A stretch of 64,000 bases of DNA from JAFKFH01 sp017307375 (lineage in GTDB: Bacteria; Pseudomonadota; Alphaproteobacteria; Ferrovibrionales; Ferrovibrionaceae). The translations under genes and the position numbers were made by a program. The notes beneath the pieces are model-generated. The model had not been told where the DNA came from. It searched no databases and saw only the letters and a list, made by a program, of their open reading frames with translations. Below, in pieces: positions 7,503 through 16,280 of the stretch (position 1 is the first letter of the stretch; each line of letters opens with the position of its first letter). The stretch is from positions 5,146,001 to 5,210,000 of the forward strand of contig OZ245874.1 of assembly GCA_965229335.1 (NCBI GenBank), given 5' to 3'.

Positions 7503-9146
7503 TCAATTGGCCTGCCGGCGCAGGAATGCCGGAATCGCCAGGATGTCCTCGGCCGCGTTGGCCGAGACCGGCCGGTCCATCGGGTCGAGACCGGACAGGC
7601 CGGGGCGGGCCGCCGCCTGGGGCTGCGGGGCCGGTGCCGGGGCGGCCGGGGCGGCCTGCATCGAAGCCTGCGGGGCGCGCGCCACCATCGGCTCCGACCG
7701 CGGGGTCGCCATCGGCTGGGCCGGGACGGCAGTGCGGCCGAATCCGAAGATCTTGTCCGACAGGCTGATCTTGCGCGGCTTCGGCGCGGCCTGGGCCTCG
7801 GCCTCGCGGAACAGCATGGCCTGGCTGGTGGCGGCCGGGCGCGGGGCGACCGGCTGGGCAACCTGCTGGGCGACCGGCTGGACCATTACCGGTTCCGGCG
7901 CGGCAACCGGCGCCGGGGCGACCGGCTCGGCTTCGAGCTGGGCCACGACCGGTTCCGGGGCGGGCTCCGCCACGGCAGGGGCGGCAACCGGCGCCGCGAC
8001 CGCCGCGGTGGCGGCGCCGCCCATGGCGACCGAAGTACGGGCGGCCGGGGCAGGCGCGGCCGGACGCAGCGTGGCCGCCGGGCGGACGAACGGGGTGACG
8101 ACCGGGCTGGGCGCCGCCGGGGTCGAGCCGACCGCGTGGGTGGTGGTCAGCGCCTCGGGCGGACGCTTCTCGATCAGCTGGGCGTCGATGCCGGTGGCGA
8201 CGACGGTCACCCGCATGCGGCCTTCGAGATTATCGTCGAGCGTCGAGCCGACGATGATGTTGGCGTCGGGATCGACCTCGTTGCGGATGCGGTTGGCCGC
8301 CTCGTCGACCTCGTACAGGGTCAGGTCGGGACCGCCGGTGATGTTGATGAGCACGCCGCGCGCGCCCTTCATCGAGATATCGTCGAGCAGCGGGTTGGCG
8401 ATGGCGCGTTCGGCGGCTTCCAGCGCGCGGCTTTCGCCGTCGGCCTCGCCGGTGCCCATCATCGCCTTGCCCATCTCCGACATCACCGAGCGGACGTCGG
8501 CGAAGTCGAGGTTGATCAGGCCGGGCATGACCATCAGGTCGGTGATGCCGCGCACGCCCGAATGCAGGACGTTGTCGGCCATGCGGAAGGCGTCGGTGAA
8601 GGTGGTCTTCTCGTTGGCGATCCGGAACAGGTTCTGGTTCGGGATCACGATCAGCGTGTCGACGTATTGCTGCAGCTCGTTGATGCCGGCCTCGGCCAGG
8701 CGCATGCGCTTGGAGCCCTCGAACTGGAAGGGCTTGGTGACGACGCCGACGGTCAGGATGCCGAGCTCCTTGGCCGCACGTGCAATTACGGGTGCCGCAC
8801 CGGTGCCGGTGCCGCCGCCCATGCCGGCCGCGATGAAGGCCATGTGGCTCGAGCGCAGATGCTCGACGATTTCGTCATAGGCTTCCTCGGCGGCCGCGCG
8901 GCCGACATCGGGGCGCGCCCCGGCGCCCAGGCCGGCCGTGACCTGCAGGCCGAGCTGGATGCGACGCTCGGCCAGGCTGTTGGCAATGGCCTGCGCATCG
9001 GTGTTGGCCACCACGAACTCGACGCCTTCGAGGTTCGCGCTGATCATGTTGTTCACCGCGTTGCCGCCGGCGCCGCCGACGCCGACTACGATGATCCGCG
9101 GCTTGAGCTCGGTGTCCTCGGCAGGAACGCTCAGGTTGATCGGCAT
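7503..9146 (-). CDS. ftsZ: Cell division GTPase FtsZ
   Basis: FtsZ is the tubulin-like GTPase that forms the Z-ring. The N-terminal GTPase domain has GVGGAGGNAVNNM and the tubulin signature GGGTGTG at residues 110-116. The T7 catalytic loop (NLDFADV) is present. At 547 residues it is longer than the E. coli protein because of a roughly 200-residue linker rich in Ala, Pro, Val and Gln (from about residue 320). It ends in the conserved C-terminal peptide DILAIPAFLRRQ, which in other bacteria binds FtsA, ZipA and other partners. Long linkers are typical of alphaproteobacterial FtsZ. A 156-base gap separates it from ftsA and may contain its own promoter. Confidence 0.98.
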   Translation of the reverse strand: MPINLSVPAEDTELKPRIIVVGVGGAGGNAVNNMISANLEGVEFVVANTDAQAIANSLAERRIQLGLQVTAGLGAGARPDVGRAAAEEAYDEIVEHLRSSHMAFIAAGMGGGTGTGAAPVIARAAKELGILTVGVVTKPFQFEGSKRMRLAEAGINELQQYVDTLIVIPNQNLFRIANEKTTFTDAFRMADNVLHSGVRGITDLMVMPGLINLDFADVRSVMSEMGKAMMGTGEADGESRALEAAERAIANPLLDDISMKGARGVLINITGGPDLTLYEVDEAANRIRNEVDPDANIIVGSTLDDNLEGRMRVTVVATGIDAQLIEKRPPEALTTTHAVGSTPAAPSPVVTPFVRPAATLRPAAPAPAARTSVAMGGAATAAVAAPVAAPAVAEPAPEPVVAQLEAEPVAPAPVAAPEPVMVQPVAQQVAQPVAPRPAATSQAMLFREAEAQAAPKPRKISLSDKIFGFGRTAVPAQPMATPRSEPMVARAPQASMQAAPAAPAPAPQPQAAARPGLSGLDPMDRPVSANAAEDILAIPAFLRRQAN

Positions 9147-9302
9147 TTGTCCATCTCCGCCAGTTTTATCCGTTCATAGTCCCCAGTACGTCCGAGTCCC
9201 CGTGGCATCCCCATGCCGGAAGGACCCTTCGTAATCCCCTTGGCCGATTCGGAAGCCCCGACAGCTTCCTTGAAGTCTCGGCCTCAGGGCGCAATGCCCC
9301 GT

Positions 9303-10541
9303 TTATCCACTCGCCGTAAGCCAGCGAAATACGCGGGTAAATGGTCCGGCACCGGTCGTCTCGGGTTCGGGCACTGCCGACTCGACTTCGACGCGATCCT
9401 GCAACGCATAGGATAACAATCCAGCGCACGTAGAGAAAGCGGGACCGCCCGTCGTCTCCGCCAGCCCTGCGACTCGGATGGGTCGTCCGAGTCGAACCTG
9501 CTTGTCAAGGATGCGGGCAGCCTGCTCGCGCATTCCCTGCAGCTGCGAGGCGCCGCCGGTCAGCACGACTCGGCGGCCCGCAATCTTGTCGAATCCGGTA
9601 GCGCCGACCCGGTCGCGCACCAGTTCCAGCGTCTCCTCGACCCGCGGCTTGATGATGCCGACCAGATGGGAACGCGGCACGTGCAGCGCCTGGGCATCCT
9701 CGCCCTCGCCGACCTGCGGCACCTCGATCGTCTCGTTGTCGTCGGCATGGCTGCCGATGCCTGAGCCGTAGAAGGTCTTCAGGCGCTCGGCATGGGCCAT
9801 CGGCGTCGACAGCCCGCGGGCGATATCGGCGGTGATGTGCGAACCGCCGACCGGCAGCGAATCGGTATGCACCAGCTGGCCATCGTAGAAGACGCTGATC
9901 GAGGTCGTGCCGCCGCCCATTTCGATCAGGGTGACGCCCAGCTCCATCTCGTCCTCGACCAGGCAGGCGAGCCCGGCGGCGAACGGCGAGATGACAAGCC
10001 CGGCAAGGCCGAGATGCGCGCGGCCGACGCAGGTGGCCAGGTTGCGCACCGGCCCCGACGCGGCGGTGACCACGTGCATGTTGACGCCGAGTCGCTCGCA
10101 CCACATGCCGCGCGGATCGCGGATGCCGGTCGAGCCGTCGATCGCGTAGCCGGTAGGGATCGTATGGATCACGTCGCGCTCGGCCGGATGATGATGGCGG
10201 CGGCCTTCGGCCAGCACCCGGTCGATATCGCCCTGCCCGATCTCGTGGCCCGACACCGGGATCTCGATGCGCGACAGATGCGATTGCGGCTGCCCCGCCG
10301 CCAGGCTGACGAAGACCTGGCGGATGGTTTCGCCACACATCTTCTCGGCGATGTCGACGGCGGCACGAATCGTGCCCTCGGTCGCCTCCATGTCGACGAC
10401 GGCCCCCGACCGCATGCCCCGCGAGGCCTGCAGCCCGATCCCGACGACACGCGGCAGGCCGTTCTCGACCCGCGCGATGAAGCAGCAGACCTTGGTCGTG
10501 CCGATGTCGAGTGCCGCGATCAATCCGTTGCGTACCGCCAT
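9303..10541 (-). CDS. ftsA: Cell division protein FtsA
   Basis: FtsA is the actin-like protein that tethers FtsZ filaments to the membrane and signals to septal wall synthesis. The 412-residue protein opens with the ATP-binding phosphate-1 motif IAALDIGTTKVCCFIA. It has the FtsA-specific 1C domain (VFVSLAAGQPQSHLS), the second phosphate motif (LIEMGGGTTSISVF) and the adenosine motif (VVLTGGASQLQGM). It ends in a short amphipathic helix (GPFTRVFRWLTASG), the usual membrane-targeting sequence. It starts 16 bases after the ftsQ stop and precedes ftsZ, the standard order. Confidence 0.97.
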   Translation of the reverse strand: MAVRNGLIAALDIGTTKVCCFIARVENGLPRVVGIGLQASRGMRSGAVVDMEATEGTIRAAVDIAEKMCGETIRQVFVSLAAGQPQSHLSRIEIPVSGHEIGQGDIDRVLAEGRRHHHPAERDVIHTIPTGYAIDGSTGIRDPRGMWCERLGVNMHVVTAASGPVRNLATCVGRAHLGLAGLVISPFAAGLACLVEDEMELGVTLIEMGGGTTSISVFYDGQLVHTDSLPVGGSHITADIARGLSTPMAHAERLKTFYGSGIGSHADDNETIEVPQVGEGEDAQALHVPRSHLVGIIKPRVEETLELVRDRVGATGFDKIAGRRVVLTGGASQLQGMREQAARILDKQVRLGRPIRVAGLAETTGGPAFSTCAGLLSYALQDRVEVESAVPEPETTGAGPFTRVFRWLTASG

Positions 10542-10557
10542 GCCCCGATACCTTTCC

Positions 10558-11907
10558 TCAGCCCCGCTTCAACACGCCGGACTTCTTCTCCGGCGGCAGG
10601 CGGATCTGCGCCGCTTCCGGCGTGATCTGCACGAACATCCTGTCGGGCGCCCGCAGGTCGACCGCGACGACATCGCGATCGAGAATGCTGCCCTCGGCCT
10701 GGGCCCGGGCCAGCCGCGACCATGCCATCTCGATGCCGTCCTCCGGCAGGCGGGCGACGACGCCGTTGTCGAACACCACGTCCCAGCGCCGCTCGCGCAC
10801 CGCGACCATGTCGGTGACCCGGTTGAACAGCGCCGGTTCGCGCCCCAGGCTGGCGATGACATCGGCGGCCTGGGCCGCAGCACCGGCGCCGACCACCCGG
10901 CGCAGCGACCGGAACGGCCGCTCGTCGTCGAGTTCGAGAACAACGCCCTGCTTGTCGATCAGCCGGGTCTGGCCGTTGACCTGCCAGCGGGCAAACGGCT
11001 CGCGCTCGACGATCTCGACACGCAGGCGGCCGGGCAGCACGCGCTCGACCCGGGCCTCGGCGATCCAGCCAAGCCCCTCGAGGCGCGCCTGCAGGGCCTT
11101 GAGGTCGATCAGCAGGATGGGATCGCCGCGCTTGATGCCGACGGCATGGCGCAGCACCGACAGCGGCATCGACTGGCGCCCGGTCAGTTCGATCGCCTGC
11201 ACGGTCAGGCCACTGCGTTCCGCCGCTGCCGTCCAGATCTCGGACGCCCGCGCCCCGGCATCGGCAAACCAGCCCTGGCGCTGGCCGACCACGCCGCCGG
11301 CGATGCCGGCGACGAGGACGACAGCGCCCACGGCGCGGAAGGTACGGCGCATCCAGCGCGGCATGCGCTTGACGGCGGGGCGCGGCGCGACCGGCTCGAT
11401 CAGCACCGGCTGGATCACCGTGGAACGCTGGATCGGCCGCGCGCTCTGGTGACGGAACGGCGTCGACTGCTCGGGCTGCTGCTCGGGCAGCACGAAACCC
11501 TTGGCCGGGCCTGCGACGTCGAAAGCCAGCCGGGCAAAATCCTGCATGCCCTCGCGATCGCGGATCGGGCGCAGGTTGTCGGACGGCGTGGCCTCGTCGA
11601 CGATCGGCGATTCGGCGGCCGGCGGGACGGGCGCCGGCTGCGGCACCGGAAGCTGCAGTTCGAGCTGCGGTTCGCGCTCGGGCGGCGTCTGCGGCGCGGC
11701 CGGATCGGCGATGCAGATGCCGACATCGGCATCGACGGCCGGCAACGCCGGCTGCTTGCGCCCCCAGGAGAACAGGAAGCGGCGCTGCTCGGCCGGCGGA
11801 TTGGGCCGCGGCTGATCCGATTTCAGCGTCGGTTCGGCACGGCGACCGGTGTCGTCGACGCTCTCGACCAGCGGGCGATCGGCGCGGTTGAGGGTCAGCG
11901 GCCGCAT
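10558..11907 (-). CDS. ftsQ: Cell division protein FtsQ with long N-terminal extension
   Basis: FtsQ is a bitopic membrane protein of the divisome core. From ATG 11907 (MRPLTLNRADRP) it has 449 residues. The single transmembrane segment is at about 190-208 (RAVGAVVLVAGIAGGVV), followed by a POTRA domain (LTVQAIELTGRQSMPLSVL ... GLGWIAEARVERVLPGRL) and the beta domain. The 185-residue cytoplasmic part before the membrane segment is unusually long and rich in Pro, Gln, Glu and Ala. The start overlaps the ddl stop by 13 bases, which supports the extension as coding. It sits between ddl and ftsA as expected. Confidence 0.95.
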   Translation of the reverse strand: MRPLTLNRADRPLVESVDDTGRRAEPTLKSDQPRPNPPAEQRRFLFSWGRKQPALPAVDADVGICIADPAAPQTPPEREPQLELQLPVPQPAPVPPAAESPIVDEATPSDNLRPIRDREGMQDFARLAFDVAGPAKGFVLPEQQPEQSTPFRHQSARPIQRSTVIQPVLIEPVAPRPAVKRMPRWMRRTFRAVGAVVLVAGIAGGVVGQRQGWFADAGARASEIWTAAAERSGLTVQAIELTGRQSMPLSVLRHAVGIKRGDPILLIDLKALQARLEGLGWIAEARVERVLPGRLRVEIVEREPFARWQVNGQTRLIDKQGVVLELDDERPFRSLRRVVGAGAAAQAADVIASLGREPALFNRVTDMVAVRERRWDVVFDNGVVARLPEDGIEMAWSRLARAQAEGSILDRDVVAVDLRAPDRMFVQITPEAAQIRLPPEKKSGVLKRG

Positions 11908-12815
11908 GACGCGTCCTCGACCATCCAGGAAACCAGCTCGGCGAACCCGATGCCCTGGTGGGCGGCGATCTCGGGCACCAGCGACAGCGGCGTCATGCCG
12001 GGCTGGGTGTTGATCTCGAGCAACGCGAAGCGCGGCTTCTGGCCCGGCTTCGTATCGTCGTAGCGCAGATCCGACCGGGTGACGCCGCGGCATTGCAGCG
12101 TCTGGTGGGCGGCGAGCGCGATACGGCAGGCCTCGGCGTAATCCTCGGCCGGGATCGGCGCCGGCATCAGATGCACCGCCTTGCCGTCGGTATACTTCGC
12201 CTCGTAGTCGTAGAAGCGCCCCTTCGGCCGGATCTCGATGGCGCCGAGCACACGATCGCCCATCACCGCGACCTGGATCTCGCGGCCGGGCACATAGCGC
12301 TCGATCAGCACCTGTTCGCCCCAGGTCCATTCGGTGTCCGACATCGGCTCGTAGTTGTCGCCCTCGAGCACGATCCTGACACCGACCGACGAGCCTTCGT
12401 TCAGCGGCTTGATGACGTAGGGCTTGGGCAGCGGCACGCCCGAGCGGCGGACCTCGGCATGGCTGACCACCCGGCCTTCGGCCAGCGGCAGGCCGTGCGC
12501 GGCCCAGACCTTCTTGGCGAACGGCTTGTTGATCGCGAGCGCCGAGGCCATCACGCCGGAATGGGTATAGGGGATGCCCATCACTTCCAGCAGCCCCTGT
12601 ACCGTACCGTCCTCGCCGTAGGGCCCGTGCAGGGCATTGAAGGCCACGTCGGGTGCCACCTTGGCCAGCACCGCCGCCAGATCCCGGCCGACATCGATCG
12701 GGGTGACACGATAGCCGCTCTCGGCCAGCGCCTTGGCGCAGGCATTGCCCGACGACAGCGAGACCTCGCGCTCGGCCGACCAGCCTCCGTAGAGAACCGC
12801 GACATGCTTGGTCAT
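11895..12815 (-). CDS. ddlB: D-alanine--D-alanine ligase
   Basis: Ddl is the cytoplasmic ATP-grasp enzyme that makes the D-Ala-D-Ala dipeptide added by MurF. The 306-residue product has VAVLYGGWSAEREVSLSSG at the N-terminus and the family signature HGPYGEDGTVQGLLE. The ATP-grasp lysine region VIKPLNEGSSVGV and the metal-binding end (FALLEINTQPGMTPLSLVPEIA) are also present. ATG 12815 overlaps the murB stop by four bases. The frame runs on upstream but only as a shadow inside murB. It is the usual neighbour of murB and ftsQ in alphaproteobacteria. Confidence 0.97.
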   Translation of the reverse strand: MTKHVAVLYGGWSAEREVSLSSGNACAKALAESGYRVTPIDVGRDLAAVLAKVAPDVAFNALHGPYGEDGTVQGLLEVMGIPYTHSGVMASALAINKPFAKKVWAAHGLPLAEGRVVSHAEVRRSGVPLPKPYVIKPLNEGSSVGVRIVLEGDNYEPMSDTEWTWGEQVLIERYVPGREIQVAVMGDRVLGAIEIRPKGRFYDYEAKYTDGKAVHLMPAPIPAEDYAEACRIALAAHQTLQCRGVTRSDLRYDDTKPGQKPRFALLEINTQPGMTPLSLVPEIAAHQGIGFAELVSWMVEDASCGR

Positions 12816-13732
12816 GCGAGACTCCCTGCCGGCCGGCCCAGCCGCTTGATTTCCCAGTCGAGCGTCACGCCGCTCGCGGCCCTGACCCGGGTCCGCACTT
12901 CCTCGCCCAGCGCCTCGATATCGGCGGCAGTGGCGGTGCCCTCGTTGATCAGGAAGTTGCAATGCAGTTCCGAGACGACGGCATCGCCTCGGCGCAGGCC
13001 ACGGCAGCCGGCCTGGTCGATCAGCGACCATGCCTTCCTGCCGGCCGGATTGGTGAAGGTCGAGCCCCCGGTGCGGCCGCGCGTCGGCTGGGTCGCCTCG
13101 CGGCTGGCGACGATCTGGTCCATCCGCGCCGAAATCGCGGCGACATCGTCGCGGCGCCCCTGCAGCCGGCAGCCGATGAAGATCCAGTCGGCCGGGACCG
13201 CCGAATGGCGATAGGTGAAGCCGAGTTCGGCCGGCGTCAGGCGATGCAGGCGCCCCTGGGCGTCGACCGCTTCGGCATCGATCACCACGTTCGTCATCTC
13301 GGCACCGTAGGCACCGGCGTTCATCCGCAGCCCGCCGCCGATCGTGCCGGGGATGCCGCGCAGGAATTCGAGACCGGCAAGCCCAGCGTCGCGCGCGGTC
13401 AGCGAGACATTGAGGTCGAGCGCGCCGGCGCCCGCGGCAATCACGTCGCCATCCACCGCGATCATCGCGAAGGGGCCGCCGAGGCGGATGACCACGCCGG
13501 GAATGCCGCCGTCGCGCACCAGCACGTTCGAACCGACGCCGAGCACCGTCACCGGCACGTCGGCGGGCTTGGCGGCCAGGAACGCCATCAGATCGTCGCG
13601 GTCCGCCGGCTTGAACAGCACGTCGGCCGGGCCACCGACGCGGAACCAGGTCAGCGGACCCAGCGCCGCACCGGCGGTCAGGCGGCCGCGCACGGCCGGC
13701 AGGCGATCGATCAGGGTGGCGTCGTGGCTCAC
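12812..13732 (-). CDS. murB: UDP-N-acetylenolpyruvoylglucosamine reductase MurB
   Basis: MurB is the FAD/NADPH enzyme that reduces enolpyruvyl-UDP-GlcNAc to UDP-MurNAc. It has the FAD-binding PP-loop region TWFRVGGPADVLFKPA and LGVGSNVLVRDGGIPGVVIRL. The substrate-binding stretch LRGIPGTIGGGLRMNAGAYG and the catalytic-serine region TGGSTFTNP follow. I placed the start at GTG 13732 (reads MSHDATLIDRLP): it overlaps the murC stop by four bases, the pattern shared by the rest of this cluster, and gives 306 residues. It lacks the extra loop of long type I enzymes, so it looks like the shorter type II form. Confidence 0.95.
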   Translation of the reverse strand: MSHDATLIDRLPAVRGRLTAGAALGPLTWFRVGGPADVLFKPADRDDLMAFLAAKPADVPVTVLGVGSNVLVRDGGIPGVVIRLGGPFAMIAVDGDVIAAGAGALDLNVSLTARDAGLAGLEFLRGIPGTIGGGLRMNAGAYGAEMTNVVIDAEAVDAQGRLHRLTPAELGFTYRHSAVPADWIFIGCRLQGRRDDVAAISARMDQIVASREATQPTRGRTGGSTFTNPAGRKAWSLIDQAGCRGLRRGDAVVSELHCNFLINEGTATAADIEALGEEVRTRVRAASGVTLDWEIKRLGRPAGSLA

Positions 13733-15159
13733 CGCGTCACCCCCGCCGCATCCTTGAGACGGCGCAGTTCGTCGGGCAGGGAATTGGCCCAGGCCGAGAT
13801 CGATCCGGCGCCGAGACAGATGACAAAATCGCCGGACGCCGCCTCGGCCTCGACCAGTTCGGCAAGGCGATCGGGCGACGGCAGGGCGATGACATGGCGA
13901 TGGCCATGGCGGCGGATGCCTTCGACCAGCGCGTCGCGGTCGACGCCGTCGATCGGCTGCTCGCCCGCGGCATAGACGTCGGCCACGATCACCGTGTCGG
14001 CATCGTTGAAACAGGTGCAGAAATCTTCGAACAGGTCGTGCAGCCGGCTGTAGCGATGCGGCTGGACCACCGCGACGATACGATTCTGCGTCGCGGCCTG
14101 CCGGGCGGCCTTGAGCACGGCGCGGATCTCGACCGGATGATGGCCGTAATCGTCGATCACGGTGACGCCGTCGACCTGGCCGGTCCGGGTGAAGCGCCGC
14201 TTGACGCCCTTGAAACCGGCCATGCCCTTGCGCAGCACCTCGTCCGACAAGCCCATCTCGCCGGCGATCGCGACCATGGTCAGGGCGTTCTGGACATTGT
14301 GCTGGCCGACCATCGGCAGCGACAGGCTGGCGATGGTGCGGGTCGTGCCGGTCTGGCGATCGGTGACGAGGGCGTCGAACACCGCGCCCGCCGGCGAGAA
14401 GCGCGCATTGACCGCGCGGATGTCGGCCTGCGGGTTGAAGCCGTAGGTGATGATGCGGCGATCGGTGATGCGGCCGATCAGCGCCTGCACCTCGGGATGG
14501 TCGATGCAGAGCACCGCGAAGCCGTAGAAGGGAATGTTGTCGACGAAGCCGCGGAAGGCATCGCGGACCTTCTCGAAGCTGCCGTAATGATCGAGATGCT
14601 CGGGGTCGATGTTGGTGACGACGCAGATCGTCGCCGGCAGCTTGACGAAGGTGCCGTCGCTCTCGTCGGCCTCGACCACCATCCAGTCGCCCGAACCGAG
14701 CCGGGCGTTGGTGCCGTAGGCATTGATGATGCCGCCGTTGATCACCGTCGGGTCGGCGCCCGCGGCCTCGAGCAAGGCGGCGACCATCGAGGTCGTGGTG
14801 GTCTTGCCGTGCGTGCCGCCGATCGCGATCGACCACTTGAGCCGCATCAGCTCGCCCAGCATCTCGGCGCGGCGCACCACGGGCAGGAGCTTGGCGCGCG
14901 CCGCCTGGACTTCCGGGTTGTCGGACTTGACGGCCGACGAGATGACCACCACCTCGGCCTCGCCGAGATTCTCGGCCGAATGCCCCTCGGCGACCGTGAT
15001 GCCCAGCGCGCGCAGACGCTTGACGTTTGCGTTCGCGGCGATGTCGGAGCCCTGCACCTTGTAGCCGAGGTTGTGCATCACCTCGGCGATGCCCGACATG
15101 CCGATACCGCCGATGCCGACGAAATGGATGATGCCGATATCGAGCGGCAGCGCTCTCAT
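13729..15159 (-). CDS. murC: UDP-N-acetylmuramate--L-alanine ligase MurC
   Basis: MurC adds L-Ala to UDP-MurNAc, the first ATP-dependent step of the stem peptide. The start MRALPLDIGIIHF leads straight into the nucleotide-binding GIGGIGMSGIAEVM. The P-loop is IGGTHGKTTTTSMV, the Mur-ligase motif is VVEADESDGTF, and the C-terminal domain holds the DDYGHHPVEI motif. The length is 476 residues, normal for MurC. It overlaps both murG and murB by four bases. The longer upstream frame is a shadow within murG. Confidence 0.97.
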   Translation of the reverse strand: MRALPLDIGIIHFVGIGGIGMSGIAEVMHNLGYKVQGSDIAANANVKRLRALGITVAEGHSAENLGEAEVVVISSAVKSDNPEVQAARAKLLPVVRRAEMLGELMRLKWSIAIGGTHGKTTTTSMVAALLEAAGADPTVINGGIINAYGTNARLGSGDWMVVEADESDGTFVKLPATICVVTNIDPEHLDHYGSFEKVRDAFRGFVDNIPFYGFAVLCIDHPEVQALIGRITDRRIITYGFNPQADIRAVNARFSPAGAVFDALVTDRQTGTTRTIASLSLPMVGQHNVQNALTMVAIAGEMGLSDEVLRKGMAGFKGVKRRFTRTGQVDGVTVIDDYGHHPVEIRAVLKAARQAATQNRIVAVVQPHRYSRLHDLFEDFCTCFNDADTVIVADVYAAGEQPIDGVDRDALVEGIRRHGHRHVIALPSPDRLAELVEAEAASGDFVICLGAGSISAWANSLPDELRRLKDAAGVTR

Positions 15160-16280
15160 GCCGCGATCCTCCGTGAGCCTTGTGAACCGTTGGCCAGGCC
15201 CTCGACCAGATCGGCGAGATTGGCGGCGGCGTCGGGACGGCCGATTCCGCGCGCGGCAGCGGCCATACGGCCGAGCGTCGCGGGATCGGCGATCCATTCC
15301 GAGATGCGGGCGGCCAACGCCGCCGCGGTGAACTGGGGCTGGGCGAGGGTCACGGCCGCGCCGGCCGCGGTCAGGGCCTGGGCATTGTCGGTCTGGTGAT
15401 CGTCGGTCGCATGCGGATAGGGCACCAGCACCGCGGGGCGGCCGGCGACGGCGAGTTCGGCGACGGTCGAGGCGCCGGAGCGGCTGATCGCCAGATGGCA
15501 GGCGGCCAGGCGGGCCGGCACGTCCTCGATGAACGGCGCGACGACGGCATCGATGCCGGCGGCCGCATAGACTTCGGTGACGCGGGCGACGTCTTCGGCC
15601 CTGGACTGCTGGGTAACCTGCAACCGCGCCCGCACTGCCTGCGGCAGCCCGGCCAGTGCTTGCGGCACCACGTCGCTCATCACCGTGGCGCCGAGCGAGC
15701 CGCCCATCACGAGGATCCGGAACGGCCCTGCCCCGTCCGCGACCGCATAGGGCACGTCGCGGGCGGCGACGATGGCCGGCCGCACGGGGTTGCCGGTGAC
15801 ATTAACCTTAATGCGATCATTAACCTTAAGAAAACGCAACTTGTCGAAAGAGGCGGCGATCGCCGCGGCCCGCCCCGCGACGAGGCGGTTGGCGCGGCCG
15901 AGCACGGCGTTCTGTTCATGCAGCACGGTGGGCAGGCCCAGCCATTGCCCGGCCAGCATGGCAGGCAGCGACGGATAGCCGCCGAACCCGACGACGCAGG
16001 CGGCATCGAGCCGGCGCAGCAGCGGGCGGGCGACCAGGGTGCCGCGGCCGATCTGGGCCAGCGACTTCATCTTGCCGGCGACGCCCCGACCGGCCACGCC
16101 GGCCGAGGGCACGACATGGATCTCGACGCCGGGGAAACGTGCCTCGTACTGCTCGGCCCGCTTGTCGGTCACCAGCACCAGCCGGCGTCCGCGGGCGCGC
16201 AGTTCGGCCGCCAGCGCCTCGGCCGGGAAGACATGGCCGCCGGTGCCGCCGGCGGCCAGGACGATCAGCCCCGCGGTCAT
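15156..16280 (-). CDS. murG: UDP-GlcNAc:lipid I transferase MurG
   Basis: MurG is the peripheral membrane glycosyltransferase that converts lipid I to lipid II. It is a 374-residue GT-B protein starting MTAGLIVLAAGGTGGHVFPA with the glycine-rich loop GGTGGH. The second glycine-rich loop is ILVMGGSLGATVMS, and the UDP-GlcNAc-binding region ISRSGASTVAELAVAGRPAVLVPYP is intact. ATG 16280 overlaps the ftsW stop by four bases. Inside the gene, at 15801-15829, an AT-rich pocket carries ATTAACCTTAA twice with an 18-base period, encoding two nearby KVN tripeptides; it stands out from the GC-rich surroundings. Confidence 0.97.
   Translation of the reverse strand: MTAGLIVLAAGGTGGHVFPAEALAAELRARGRRLVLVTDKRAEQYEARFPGVEIHVVPSAGVAGRGVAGKMKSLAQIGRGTLVARPLLRRLDAACVVGFGGYPSLPAMLAGQWLGLPTVLHEQNAVLGRANRLVAGRAAAIAASFDKLRFLKVNDRIKVNVTGNPVRPAIVAARDVPYAVADGAGPFRILVMGGSLGATVMSDVVPQALAGLPQAVRARLQVTQQSRAEDVARVTEVYAAAGIDAVVAPFIEDVPARLAACHLAISRSGASTVAELAVAGRPAVLVPYPHATDDHQTDNAQALTAAGAAVTLAQPQFTAAALAARISEWIADPATLGRMAAAARGIGRPDAAANLADLVEGLANGSQGSRRIAA

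Noticed and set aside
7503..8880. Long plus-strand frame opposite ftsZ
   Set aside because: It is a Ser/Ala/Gly/Arg-rich shadow of the ftsZ linker and core, with no motif.
15801..15829. ATTAACCTTAA direct repeat inside murG as a CtrA-type site
   Set aside because: The TTAA spacing does not match TTAA-N7-TTAA and it lies inside coding sequence encoding two KVN tripeptides. It is noted in the murG entry only.
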